This document shows positions 21,042 through 31,469 of a stretch of DNA of 64,000 nt, in pieces. This stretch comes from Astragalus membranaceus (lineage: Eukaryota; Streptophyta; Magnoliopsida; Fabales; Fabaceae), in assembly GCA_039519185.1 (NCBI GenBank), contig CM076846.1:138032428-138096427 (forward strand). The letters are read 5' to 3'. Below the pieces are notes generated by a model. It was not told the DNA's origin, searched no databases, and saw only the letters and a program-made list of their open reading frames with translations. How positions within the stretch are numbered: the first letter of the stretch is position 1; every line of letters begins with the position of its first letter. Made by a program: the position numbers and the translations under genes.

Positions 21042-21056
21042 CAGATGCACTAGCTT

Positions 21057-21659
21057 ATGCCCAGAGACAAGCCACCAGAATTTGAATTCGATCCAGAGAT
21101 TGAAAGAAAGTTCAGGAGTTTGCTAAGACTTCAAAAGCAAAGAAAGCAAGACTGCAGAAACATGTCTCATCACAGTGAAGGACAAAGCTCAAGATCAGCC
21201 TCAGTTGGAGGAGGACCTAGTTCACAGCATGATACTGAAGAAGGCCACAGAAATCAATTCATTAACATGGGCCCAATAGGTATGATTAATGATAGAAATA
21301 GACCCATGAGGGATTATGCTATGTTTAATCATCAAAATATGCAAACAAGTATAGCAAGACCTCATATTGGTGCTGTGCATTTTGAATTTAAACCTATGAT
21401 GTTCCAAATGCTACAAACAATCTGGTGTTAGTGATGATGCATTTAGACTTAAGCTATTTCCCTACTCTTTAAAAGATAAGGCTAAATCATGGTTAAATTC
21501 AATGGAGCCTAATTCTATCCATTCATGGAATGAAATAACTGAAAAGTTCTTAGCAAAATATTTTCCACCCATCAAAAATGCCAGGATGAGAAATGATATT
21601 ACATCTTTTAGACAAAAAGAATTTGAAAAAGGAGAACTAACCATGAGAGTATTTACATA
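21057..21659 (+). pseudogene. gag: Element B gag (Athila type), broken
   Basis: The frame opens at 21057 with MPRDKPPEFEFDPEIE, identical in start to the second copy at 31216. It encodes the Athila N-terminus and HFEFKPMMFQMLQT, then shifts frame near 21428 into SDDAFRLKLFPYSLKDKAKSW and FLAKYFPP, the capsid domain. It ends abruptly: after DITSFRQKEFE the DNA carries a 26-bp copy of the protease-region sequence at 21970-21995, then a stop. The distal capsid and the nucleocapsid are therefore lost. About 75 bp of shuffled short repeats (21652-21728) follow. Confidence 0.85.
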
Positions 21660-21728
21660 ATATCAACTTTTAGCAACTTTTAGCAACTAAGCCTTAAATT
21701 TGTCATCTTTTAGCAAAATATCAACTTA

Positions 21729-22115
21729 ATGCCTAAATCCATATTTACACAACTGGGGATTGGAAATGCTAGGCCTACCACAGTAACACTTCAACTTGCT
21801 GATAGATCAATAGCTTATCCAGAGGGAATCATTGGAGATATTCTGGTTAAAGTTGACAAATTTGTATTTCCTGCAGATTTTGTTATTCTTGATTTTGATG
21901 GAGATAAAGAAGTCCTAGTTATTCTTGGGAGACCATTCTTAGCAACTGGGAAAGCACTAATTGATGTGCAAAAAGGAGAACTAACCATGAGAGTAAATGA
22001 TCAAGAGGTGAAATTCAATGTGATGAATGCTCTGAAGTATCCTACTGAGGAGAGTGAAGAATGTTCAGCAATCACTACTCTTGACCATTTGGTGCAGAAG
22101 CAATTCCAGAAGTAG
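21729..22115 (+). pseudogene. pol: Element B aspartic protease, active site lost
   Basis: The frame encodes the Athila protease after its catalytic site: PKSIFTQLGIGNARPTTVTL, LADRSIAYPEGIIGDILVKV, and VILGRPFLATGKALIDVQKG. In the family a catalytic Asp motif precedes NLMP. Here the preceding bases (21690-21728) are scrambled and contain a stop, and no Asp-Thr/Ser/Leu-Gly triad is legible. 22116-22307 continues the linker to RT with stop codons. Confidence 0.85.
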
Positions 22116-22307
22116 TATGATTATCTCACCAGTGCACTAGCACCAGATGCTTCAGCATCACCTGAAGAAGAAATCTTGGAAAAAGACATTTTTTCAAGAA
22201 AAGCACCAGCACAAAAGGTATGGTCTAGAACTTTTGAATCTCTTAATTTAGAAGACCCTAACCTTAAAAAGAATTTACCCTCAACTGAACAACCTCCTAA
22301 GTTATAA

Positions 22308-24022
22308 TTGAAAGAACTGCCCAAACATTTGAAGTATGCTTTCTTAGGGGAAGATGATGCACTTCTAGTGATCATTGCCTCTGACTTAACAATAGAGCAG
22401 GAGCATGATCTCATTTGTACCTTAAGAAAGCATACAAAAGCTATAGGCTGGAAAATGGCAGACATTAAAGGAATTAGCCCTTCTATATGCATGCATAGGA
22501 TAAATTTAGAAGATAATTCTAAAAATTATATAGAAGGGCAAAGAAGGCTAAATCCTATAATGAAAGAGGTTGTAAAGAAGGAAATCATTAAGTGGCTAGA
22601 TGCTGGAATCATATACCCCATATCTGATAGTGCATGGATAAGCCCTATACAATGTGTTCCAAAGAAAGGGGGTATGACAGTAATAGCCAATGAAAGAAAT
22701 GAATTGATACCAACAAGAACTGTTACAGGTTGGAGGATTTGTATGGATTATAGAAAACTCAATAAAGCCACAAAGAAAGATCACTTTCCTTTACCCTTCA
22801 TTGACCAAATGTTAGATAGGTTAGCAGGTAAGGAATTTTATTGTTTTTTAGATGGTTATTCAGGGTACAATCAAATTGCAATAGAACCTGAAGACCAACA
22901 AAAAACTACCTATACATGTCCCTATGGAACATTTGCATTTAGAAGAATGCCTTTTGGACTCTGCAATGCACCTGCAACATTCCAAAGGTGCATGATGTCC
23001 ATCTTTTATGACTACATTGAGCAATCAATGAAAGTATTCATGGATGATTTCTCAGTCTTTGGAACACATTTCAAACATGTTTATCAAATTTAGAGAAAAT
23101 TCTCCAAAGATGTGAGGAAACAAACTTAGTGCTTAATTGGAAGAAATGCCATTTCATGGTACAAGAAGGCATTGTGTTAGGTCATAAAGTATCAAAGAAA
23201 GGTCTGGAAGTGGATCAAGCCAAGATTGAGGTCATTGAAAAACGGCCACCTCCAACAACTGTCAAAGGAATCAGAAGCTTCTTAGGCCATGCAGGCTTCT
23301 ATAGAAGATTTATCAAAGATTTTTCAAGGACATCCAAGCCATTATGCACACTCTTGCAAATTGATGCACCTTTTAACTTTGATGAACCATGTATGGAAGC
23401 ATTCCAAAAACTCAAAAAAGCATTGGTGACTGCACCAGTGATTGTTACACCAGATTGGAGCAGGCCCTTTGAATTAATGTGTGATGCTAGTGATTTTGCT
23501 GTAGGAGTTGTCTTAGGGAAAATGTATGACAAAATCTTTCATTCTATTTATTATACTAACAAGACATTAATTGAAGCACAAATGAATTATACTGTAACAG
23601 AAAAAGAATTGTTAGCAGTGGTTTTTGCATTTTATAAATTTAGATCTTACTTGGTTGGCACCAAAATTATTATCTATACTGATCATGCTGCCATCAAGTA
23701 CTTAATTTCCAAGAAAGATGCAAAACCAAGGTTAATAAGATGGATTCTCCTCCTTCAAGAATTTGATCTTGAAATCAAAGACAAAAAATGGGTGGAGAAT
23801 CAGGTTGCTGACCATTTATCTAGACTTGAAGGTGAAAGAATAGGTACACAAAAAGGAGAGATCATGGAAAGTTTTCCAGATGAAAAACTGTTATCAATAA
23901 CTGTGACAGCATCCAGTGCTTCTGCACTTGGTGCAGAAGCACCTAGTGCAGCTGCACCTTGGTTTGCTGACATTGTTAACTTTCTTGTGAGCAAGGTGGT
24001 GCCAGTGGATATGACTTATTAA
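22308..24022 (+). pseudogene. pol: Element B reverse transcriptase and RNase H (Athila type), broken
   Basis: The first frame (22308-23093) has a typical Athila linker, then RT blocks: SDSAWISPIQCVPKKGG, ICMDYRKLNKATKKDHFPLP, YSGYNQIAI, RMPFGLCNAPATFQ, and the catalytic FMDDFSVFG. A frameshift near 23070-23090 ends it after FGTHFKHVYQ. The next frame (23129-24022) encodes the RT thumb (NWKKCHFMV..GIVLGHKVS) and RNase H with CDASDFAVG, EKELLAVVFA and TDHAAIKYL, then HLSRLE. Near 23915-23957 three GTGC-N4-GCAC motifs are translated as SASALGAEAPSAAAP. The frame ends at a TAA in the linker to integrase. The catalytic residues themselves are preserved. Confidence 0.88.
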
Positions 24023-24028
24023 CAAAGA

Positions 24029-25242
24029 ATGAGATTCTTTCACATAATCAAAGACCATCACTGGGATGAACCATTTCTCTTCAAAATGTGTCCAGATCAA
24101 TTAATGAGGAAATGCATCCCCCAAGAAGAACAGCAAGCAGTGCTTCTGCACTGCCATGCTGCACCATATGGAGGTCACTTTGGATGCAACAGAACAACAA
24201 CTAAGGTACTACAGTCTGGTTATTATTGGCCAACTTTATTTAAAGATGCATATTCAATGGTCAAAACTTGTGACAAATGTCAAAGAGCGGGTAATATTTC
24301 TGAAAAACATGAAATGCCTAGAACCAATATATTAGAAATTGAACTTTTTGATGTATGGGGCATGGATTTCATGGAACCATTTCCACCTTCTTCTGGCAAA
24401 CAATATATCTTGGTAGCTGTAAATTATGTGTCCAAATGGGTAGAGGCAGTAGCATTGCCTAATAATGATGCCAAATCTGTTAGCAAATTCCTTTTGAAAA
24501 ATATTTTTACAAGGTTTGGCACCCCAAGGGCAATCATCAATGATGAATGATCACATTTTTGCAATAAACTCATTGAAAATCTTCTTGCAAAATATGGGAT
24601 CAAGCATAAAATTGCTACAGCCTACCACCCACAAACAAGTGGGCAAGCTGAGCTATCAAATAGGGAAATTAAAAGAATGCTTGAAAAATGGTTGGACCAT
24701 CTAGAAAAGATTGGTCCTTACATTTAGATGAAGCATTATGGGCATACAGAACTGCTTTTAAAACACCATTAGGTATGTCCCCCTATAGATTAGTCTATGG
24801 CAAGGCATGCCATCTGCCAGTTGAGTTGGAAAACAAATCTTATTGGGCTATGAAAAAGCTAAATTATGATCTCAACAAAGCAGGAGCACAAAGGTTTTTA
24901 GAGTTAAATGAATTAGATGAATTTAGGCAATTCTCTTATGAGAATGCAGAAATTTAAAGAACAAAAACCAAAGCTTGGCATGACATGAAAATCCAAAGAA
25001 GAGAGCTTAGAGAAGAAGGAATGGTCTTGGTATACAATTCCAGGTTGAAGTTATTTCCTGGAAAACTGAGATCAAGATGGTCAGGGCCATTCAAGCTAAT
25101 CAAAATTTACCCCCATGGTGCAGTTAATTTATATGATGCAACCACAAACACCACTTTCAAGGTAAATGGGCAAAGAGTCAAAATGTACTATGGTGAACAT
25201 GTGGTAAGGGATAAACTCACCACCCATTTTCAAAATCTCTAA
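24029..25242 (+). pseudogene. pol: Element B integrase (Athila type), broken
   Basis: 24029-24550 encodes the zinc-binding domain (HCHAAPYGGHFGCNRTTTK ... CDKCQR) and the catalytic-core start GMDFMEPFPPSSGKQYILVAV. A TGA at 24548-24550 interrupts the second catalytic-Asp block (AIINDE then stop, then SHFCN). The core goes on through HPQTSGQAELSNREIK, then shifts frame near 24690. 24688-24957 carries WAYRTAFKTPLGMSPYRLVYG, and 24985-25242 the C-terminal domain (WSGPFKLIKIYPHGAVNLYD). At least two stops and two frame changes are present. A GTGC-N4-GCAC motif lies in the zinc-domain segment at 24140-24151. Confidence 0.87.
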
Positions 25243-25738
25243 GAAAAGGAGATAGTCAGGCTGAAAGACTCTTAAAACAAGCGCTTATGGGAGGCAACCC
25301 ATGTTATTAAATATTTAGTTATGCAATTTTTTCAAATTAATGTTTTTCAAGTGTTTTGTAGGAACACGGGTTTTTAGTGCTTCAGCACTTAAGTGCATCT
25401 GCACCTAGCAGTTCCTCAGTGCTACTGCACCAGAATTTCAAATTCAAAAATACACTTGGGTGAAATTTTTTTCAAAAACTGCCAGCACAACAAAATAGCA
25501 GTTGTGATCTGTGACATAGACTTCGTGTGGTGTCACCTAGCCCCCCACGTGTCCTCACACATGCAGTTACACTCACACCCTAACGGATACTACCAAGCAT
25601 TAATCACACGCAACTTCCCCAAGGTTACCGTTTTTCTTCACCACGAATCACTCTATCACTCGCAGAAACCACAAATCACCAATTCCCTTTCTCTGTCAAA
25701 GAAAATCTCCAAATTCTGAAAACACTAACTCCATCCTC
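25243..25738 (+). other. Element B spacer between pol and downstream ORFs
   Basis: No gene is supported. Three GTGC-N4-GCAC motifs lie at 25377-25388, 25393-25404 and 25419-25430. A 108-codon frame at 25393-25719 has no recognisable domain and was not taken as a gene. Confidence 0.5.
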
Positions 25739-26497
25739 TTGCGGAAATTCCAAAGTTCCTTGCCAACAATCAACTATGGTTGCAAACAAAGCGCAAACAA
25801 GACCTCAGGTAAGAGCAAGGCCGGTACAATAACCTCATCACGACAACATCCAAAGAAGCAATCCAGTGCTACTGCACCTGCTTCAAGCACTGTGGACCCT
25901 AAATTTGCACATTTCTGGGAAAGAAAATTTCTCCTTAAACGAGGCTACAGTTTAAAGAAGGCTCACCCTAACTTCATGGCAACAGTCTCAAGTCTCAACT
26001 GGGATCTGTTCATACAACACAGAGCCTTCTATCTAGAACAGGTGGTCAGAGAGTTCTACTCTGGGATTCAAGGTAACAAACAAGGTAACATGCATGATCA
26101 TTCTGTAAAAAGAGGTAGAAAGGTTTATTTTAGTGCTGATAGAATCAATACTCACTATAACTTAGTCTATTCTGGGTCCGATTTCAAAGAAAAAGTAGAA
26201 AGCTATGGAAAGAAAGAGATGGAAAGAGTCAAGTCTAGGATTGCTGTGAAAAACTCCAAATGGGATAAGATTTCCAATACTAAATTCAAACTAAAGAATA
26301 GATATTTAGTCCCTGAGTTAGGCAATTGGTATCTGTTTATTGATTGTTCCATTTTCCCTACATCCCACACATACACACTATCAAAAGATAGATTGATCCT
26401 ATTGGATGCAATCTTAGCAAACAAAAATGTGGATGTGGGGAAAATTATCAATAAACAGATCCTAGATTGTGCAGATGCTAGATTGTGCAGATGCTAG
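25739..26497 (+). CDS. Element B ORF in the env-like position, plant-transposon-protein type
   Basis: This 252-residue frame lies after integrase. It contains FWERKFLLKRGYSLKKAHPNF, VREFYSGI and RGRKVYFSADRINTHYNL, a pattern I recognise from proteins annotated as putative plant transposon protein that accompany Athila-like elements. Function is unknown. There is no signal peptide or membrane segment, so it is not an obvious envelope protein. Residues near 40-50 (SSATAPASS) are encoded by a GTGC-N4-GCAC motif at 25866-25877. The end, with LDCADARLC followed by a near-duplicate of its own DNA, suggests premature termination after a small tandem duplication of about 16 bp (26467-26495). Confidence 0.6.
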   Translation: MRKFQSSLPTINYGCKQSANKTSGKSKAGTITSSRQHPKKQSSATAPASSTVDPKFAHFWERKFLLKRGYSLKKAHPNFMATVSSLNWDLFIQHRAFYLEQVVREFYSGIQGNKQGNMHDHSVKRGRKVYFSADRINTHYNLVYSGSDFKEKVESYGKKEMERVKSRIAVKNSKWDKISNTKFKLKNRYLVPELGNWYLFIDCSIFPTSHTYTLSKDRLILLDAILANKNVDVGKIINKQILDCADARLCRC

Positions 26498-26674
26498 ATT
26501 GTGAAGTAAGGAAGGAAGGATTTCTATTTTTTTCCATGCTTGATCACTGAGCTCTGTATGAAGCAAGGGGTAGATATCAGTCCTGAAGAGCACAAACAGA
26601 GAAAATATTCTCCAGGCCCACTATCTGCTGAGATGAAAGAAAGAACATAAATTAAAACTAAAGAAAACACCCTG

Positions 26675-27358
26675 GTGCAGGAGCACTTAGTGCAGAAGCA
26701 CCAGGCTGTTTGGAAATTTCAGCAAGAACAGCATGAATGGCTACAACTCAGATTGATGGAGATATCTCAGGTACCAACTCAAATAGAAACCCCAGTGTTT
26801 CCTACATGGGTCTTTCAGAATCCAGAAGAAAAAGAAGAGGAAAAAGAGAAAGAGAGAGAAGAAGAAAAGGAAGAAGAAAAGGCGGAAGAGAAGGAAGAGA
26901 GTGAAGAGGAAAATAAGAAGAAAAAGATCATGAAAAGAAAGAAGGAGACACAAAGGAAGAAGAAAGGGAAGAAGAAGAGAATTGAGGAAGAAGAGGAAGA
27001 GCTGCTAAGTGAAGGGCTAGTTGAGACGGATGAGGATGAGACACTAACAAGAATGGTGAAGGAAATGGAGAGAAATGAAGATGAGGAGGATGAGGATACC
27101 ACTGAGAGTGAAGACAAGAGTGGAGAAGAAGAGGACCAGAATATGAGCATGGAGGAATTAGTGAGGAAGAAGTATGAAGACAGAACCCAAACAGAACCAC
27201 TCCTCACCCAAGTTACTCCACCAACCCACCCCCAACCAGAAAAATCAACATCACCCTCCACAGGAAAGACATCTACCCCACCAACCTCTAAATCACCATC
27301 ACCCATTCCACAGTCATCATCACCACCGCCCATCTACCAAGAAAGCCAACCTGAATAA
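26675..27358 (+). CDS. Element B Glu/Lys-rich ORF
   Basis: The 227-residue frame has a short N-terminus (QEHLVQKHQAVWKFQQEQHEWLQL), then from about residue 50 to 165 an almost uninterrupted Glu/Lys/Arg stretch predicted as a charged helix or coiled coil, and a Pro/Ser/Thr-rich tail. No known domain is recognised. It follows the ORF at 25739 after a gap with stops and may once have been its downstream part. Two GTGC-N4-GCAC motifs overlap its start (26675-26686, 26690-26701), and the apparent start codon is weakly supported. Confidence 0.45.
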   Translation: MQEHLVQKHQAVWKFQQEQHEWLQLRLMEISQVPTQIETPVFPTWVFQNPEEKEEEKEKEREEEKEEEKAEEKEESEEENKKKKIMKRKKETQRKKKGKKKRIEEEEEELLSEGLVETDEDETLTRMVKEMERNEDEEDEDTTESEDKSGEEEDQNMSMEELVRKKYEDRTQTEPLLTQVTPPTHPQPEKSTSPSTGKTSTPPTSKSPSPIPQSSSPPPIYQESQPE

Positions 27359-27382
27359 GAAACAACCACACAAACCTCTAAC

Positions 27383-28003
27383 ATGATTTTTCAGAAACAA
27401 TCTTTGCAGGTTATTAAGGAAGATCCTATTGAAGAAGAAGGAAAAACCAGCTCTGAAGAAGAAAATGCCAACCCAGATACACCAGCAACAGATGCAACTG
27501 CACCAAGTGAAGATGCATCTCTAGGTGTTTCAGTTGTGATAGCCATACCCAAGAACAAAGAAGATACTGTCAAACTGGTGCTGGAAGAGCTGGCACAGAA
27601 GAAAAGAGAAGAGCTGGGCAACACCCAGAAATTCTTCAAGAAAGCTGTTGAAACCAGTGTGAAGGAAAGTCAAGGACTAGAAAGTGCAGAACACAGAAAG
27701 GCACAAGGAGAAGAAGCTGAAAAGGAGGACCCACAAAAGGAGAAAGACCAACCAAAAGAAGCTGAAGCTACATTTGAGCAACCACCAGAACAACAAACAG
27801 AAGACACAACTACTGCTGAACAAATCAGTGCAGAAGCACCTGGTGCATCTGCACCTACAAAACCAGCAACAGAGGAGGTTGGTGCAGCTGCACCTAGTGC
27901 AGAAGCACCAAAGGCTGAAGAGGCAAAGAAGAAGAAACAAAAAGTCAAACACTTGCCCAGCAGAACCCGCTCCAGAATCAAAAGTGGTGCCAAGAAAGAG
28001 TAA
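27383..28003 (+). CDS. Element B Glu/Ala-rich ORF with palindrome-encoded peptides
   Basis: A 206-residue frame in a different phase from the previous one, 24 bp downstream, so the two could be a single ancestral reading frame split by a frameshift. It is low-complexity and acidic in its first half. Its C-terminal third contains SAEAPGASAP and GAAAPSAEAP, encoded by four GTGC-N4-GCAC motifs at 27828-27908, and ends with a basic tail (KKKKQKVKHLPSRTRSRIK). No catalytic or membrane feature is visible. The function is unknown. Confidence 0.45.
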   Translation: MIFQKQSLQVIKEDPIEEEGKTSSEEENANPDTPATDATAPSEDASLGVSVVIAIPKNKEDTVKLVLEELAQKKREELGNTQKFFKKAVETSVKESQGLESAEHRKAQGEEAEKEDPQKEKDQPKEAEATFEQPPEQQTEDTTTAEQISAEAPGASAPTKPATEEVGAAAPSAEAPKAEEAKKKKQKVKHLPSRTRSRIKSGAKKE

Positions 28004-29447
28004 ACTCTTTCATGTTGTTATTTTCTAAGTACTTTTATGTTCTATGGTTATCCCACATGTATTAACCCCCCTCCCCATTTTGGAACAAAAATTACTTTTT
28101 CTAACTCAACTTAGAGTAGTGGGGACACTGCTCAACTTTAAGTTGGGGGGGGGGGGAGAAAAACACTTTTAAACTACTATATGCATGTGCTGATGTGTTT
28201 TTAGTAAGTATGCAGTCTATATTTTGTTGTTTACCATATATGCATAATATAGTATAGTTAAATTTCAAATTTTGTGATGCAATCAACAAAATTTCTTTGG
28301 AAATTTTCAGAAAATTGTTTTACAAAAACATCAGTTACACAAACTTTTGTTGATGTGCATCAAATGGTTTCTAAAATTCAAAAATAAGATTTGAGAATTT
28401 TTGAAGCATGATCAGCTTAAAATCTTTTTACGAAACTTAGCTAAATGCATTCTTTGAACTAAGTTTTAATGATGAAAGAAAGAAAAAGAAAAGAAAGCCT
28501 TGTTTTCCTTAAAATGACCAATTTTTATTATTACCTTGACACATCAAAACTGAGTTTTGAAAAGAACCTTGCTATATGAAAACTATCTGATACAAGAAGA
28601 ATTTTTAGAAAACCAAGGTCAAAAACAAATTTTTACTAAAAATATAGAAGAGCATAAAGAAATAAGTTTGGGGGAATTTCCATGAATACTAAGGCTGAGT
28701 ATAAGAAGCTTAGAGGAGTCAATGCAAAAGGTTACCAAAAATACACTACAAAAGAGCCAAAATGTTATGAGCTAGCCATATTGACCTAAATCATTAAACT
28801 GAACCTGTTCTAGTAGTGCATTTGGTTTGAAAGAAAAAGAAAAGAAAAGAAGTAAAGAAAAACAAAAAAAAAACAAAGAAAAAAGTATGCATAAGGAGGT
28901 CAGTGAGGAGGGCAATACATGCTACAAGCCTTGACAAGTGCTTCTGCACCGTTACAAATAGTCAGTGCTTCTGCACTTCACAAAAATATTCGGTGCATCT
29001 GCACCAACAAAAAGAACAAAAAAAAAAATAAAGTATAGTGCATAGACTCAAACAGTTTTGAAATACTCAATCAAAGTCCTTAGTTGTACTTAAAGCCCCC
29101 CAAGTCTTGAAGATATTGTTAGTCTAGTCTATATTTTGAAACATCTTTGTTTTGACCAAACGTGATCTAAAATTTTTCAAAAGTTAAAGAGCAACTTTTT
29201 ACATAGTTTTGGAACTGATTGGATCTCAGTGGGGCACACACTCACACAAATGAGTTTTAATAAACTTTGGATGTTTAGGAAATTCAAGGGCACAAGGATA
29301 AAATGTTCTGAAAAATGAAGTTCATCAAATGCAAAATCATTCTTTGAAAAGATATAAGCTGATCTGTTATTCTTTAAATTGAAAATCCTACTTGTATTTT
29401 CTTTTTGTCATTACTTGAGGACAAGCAATGGTGTATGTTTGGGGGTG
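28004..29447 (+). other. Element B 3' region and polypurine tract, no gene
   Basis: AT-rich DNA without a supported gene. Three G-runs in purine context occur: a 14-G run at about 28143-28156, AAGTTTGGGGG near 28664-28674, and TGTTTGGGGGTG at 29436-29447 directly before the LTR. The last is the expected polypurine tract; the others may be older or internal ones. GTGC-N4-GCAC motifs are at 28938-28949, 28965-28976 and 28993-29004. Confidence 0.7.
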
Positions 29448-31096
29448 TGATAACTCTAATTTATATAGAGTTATTTATACTTCTAAACGTAACAAATTGC
29501 TTGAAACCCAAGTACAAAGTGTGTTAAATATAGTGGTATTAACAACATTCTAGGAATTATGTGATGAATAAAGCATTTTTGTATATATATTGGTATGTTG
29601 ATGTGTTTGTTCAGTTTTCCTACAGATGATGCTTCTGCACCACGATGCTTCTGCACTTAGTGCTTCTGCACCACGATGCTTCTGCACTTAGTGCTTCTGC
29701 ACCACGATGCTTCTGCACTTAGTGCTTTTGCACCATCCTGCGCTGAAGATTTATAACCCCACAATGGAAGCACCTCAATCATACCTCTGCTCCAAAACTT
29801 CTATGACATCATGCTTTGTCACAATTCACATGGAGCACATGCATAAGAAGGCGCCCACCATAAACATCATTATGAAAGGCTACTCACCTAAAGACATATG
29901 GCCTTACACAATTGGACCTCTCCTTATGGAAATGTGCTGAACTCAATCTCCTTATCTAAAAATCAGAAAAGCAACCATGGTTAAGCCTCCTTAGGTTAAC
30001 TTGGTTTTCAAGCAAACCCTCAAGCAAGGGAAATCTCCAATGCTATAAAAAGGGCTCCCACTTCTCACTTGAAGAGGATCGCATATCTCACTTGATAATA
30101 TGTAGATCATACACTTTACTTATATTTTAGTAGTTTCATTTCTTATAGTTTTTATAGTAGATAGTTGGCAAGAAGGTGAGGAAGGAATCGACAACTTCTT
30201 CCTTCACCTCTTCATCAACTTAGTTTGGTGCAACTGCACCAGGAAGTCAATGCTTCTGCACTGCAGGGCAATTTTATGCAAGAGTGCTTCAATCAGTGTA
30301 ATCTCTACCTTATTGATATCTCTTGTATTTTCATCTATATTAATATGTTTCATTTCACCCATCTTTGCCTTGCAATGCATATTATGAGCTAAACCTTTTT
30401 GGTTGAGATGTTCTAACTTTATAATAAACTTTTGAGCAAGTTATTGTGCTTTTTAGTGTTGCAAGCATTTTGGGTCTTGTGTTATACTACATCCATCTTA
30501 TTTTAAGGTTGATCACTTAGAATAATTAGAGTTATATTCACAGACATGGTTTATAATTAGAAATCAAGACTAATAAGGGTGAGTGTTTTAATGAAGGCTT
30601 TGTTAACTTGTGTAATAAAGAAAACTTTATTAAAACCATGTTAAGTCCTAGACATAGGATAACATAGTCCTTAGGGTGAAACAGTGGGTACTTCAAAGGC
30701 AGGGGTGAACTTATTTAGCAAGCCCAGACATGGGAAGCTTGTAACGAAACTCTGAAGAAAGTAGCTGAAAAGCACACACTCATGCAACTGCACTCAATGC
30801 TTCTGCACCTTTGGTGCTTCTGCATCACTAAAAGCATAGAAACTCTCAAAAGAACACTATTTAGTGAAAACATCTCTACCATCTTTCTCAACTGATTTCC
30901 TTCCTATTCTTTTACATATTTGCATTCTATTTACACTTAACTTAAAAACCCCAAAATTTGTGAGTAGAATAGTAGTACTAATTTATATGCTTTCTAAACA
31001 TACATAAAGTTAATCCAATCCCTGTGGGTTCGACCTTTCTTATCATTGTATTACTTGTTTGTGACTGTGTATACTTGCACATCTTTTCACACACCA
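29448..31096 (+). repeat. Element B second LTR, complete
   Basis: The LTR begins TGATAACTC and ends near CACACACCA just before the primer site, about 1.65 kb. It contains a TATA box (TATAAAAA, 30044-30051). At 29629-29735 a 30-bp unit with two GCTTCTGCAC words is present in two more copies than in the left LTR. The first 1.28 kb match 1007-2243 with scattered differences. Confidence 0.88.
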
Positions 31097-31102
31097 AGTT
31101 TT

Positions 31103-31120
31103 TGGCGTCGTTGCCGGGGA
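31103..31120 (+). promoter_or_regulatory. Element B primer-binding site
   Basis: TGGCGTCGTTGCCGGGGA differs by one base from the classical Athila site complementary to tRNA-Asp. It follows the second LTR, which shows that the DNA to its right is the beginning of another element unit. The corresponding site of the left unit is deleted. Confidence 0.9.
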
Positions 31121-31215
31121 TTGCCATTATTTTTTGTTGTTTAGATTTATAAATTAGTGTTTTATTACTCTGGTAGTTATTTTCTGTGCAGAAACAGGTG
31201 CAGATGCACTAGCTT

Positions 31216-31469
31216 ATGCCCAGAGACAAGCCACCAGAATTTGAATTCGATCCAGAGATTGAAAGATGGTTCAGGAGTTTGCTAAGACTTCAAAAGCAAA
31301 GAAAGCAAGACTGCAGAAACATGTCTCATCACAGTGAAGGACAAAGCTCACGATCAACCTCAGTTGGAGGAGGACCTGGTTCACAGCATGATACTGAAGA
31401 AGGCCACATAAATCAATTCATCAACATGGGCCCAATAGGTATGATTAATGATAGAAATAGACCCATGAG
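31216..31469 (+). pseudogene. gag: Element B gag start, second unit, truncated
   Basis: The frame MPRDKPPEFEFDPEIERWF reproduces the gag start at 21057 with few differences and stops matching after NDRNRPM at 31469, where element A gag sequence starts. It encodes only the N-terminal 84 residues, without capsid or nucleocapsid. Its ATG follows a GTGC-N4-GCAC motif at 31198-31209, the position at which element C sits in the left unit. Confidence 0.88.

Larger units (their letters stand above)
1007..31469 (+). mobile_element. Element B: Athila-type Ty3/gypsy retrotransposon, degraded, with extra partial tandem unit
   Basis: The left LTR starts at 1007 with TGATAACTC inside gag of element A and its equivalent starts at 29448. 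The primer site TGGCGTCGTTGCCGGGGA (31103-31120) is the Athila tRNA-Asp type. The internal region encodes Athila-style gag, protease, RT, RNase H and integrase, all broken, followed by three further ORFs in the env-like position. After the second LTR the element does not end but continues through a primer site and 250 bp of gag, then stops abruptly against element A gag at 31469/31470. Element C interrupts the left part at 2244-21041. No target duplication can be tested because the right end is missing. Confidence 0.85.

Noticed and set aside
26741..27333. Antisense frames opposite the Glu/Lys-rich ORF (also 27391-27993)
   Set aside because: Complements of GAA/AAG-rich DNA give Phe/Ser/Leu-rich nonsense. 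They mimic membrane proteins but are composition artefacts.
25739..28003. A retroviral envelope gene in element B
   Set aside because: The position fits, but no signal peptide, transmembrane segment or glycosylation-rich ectodomain is visible.
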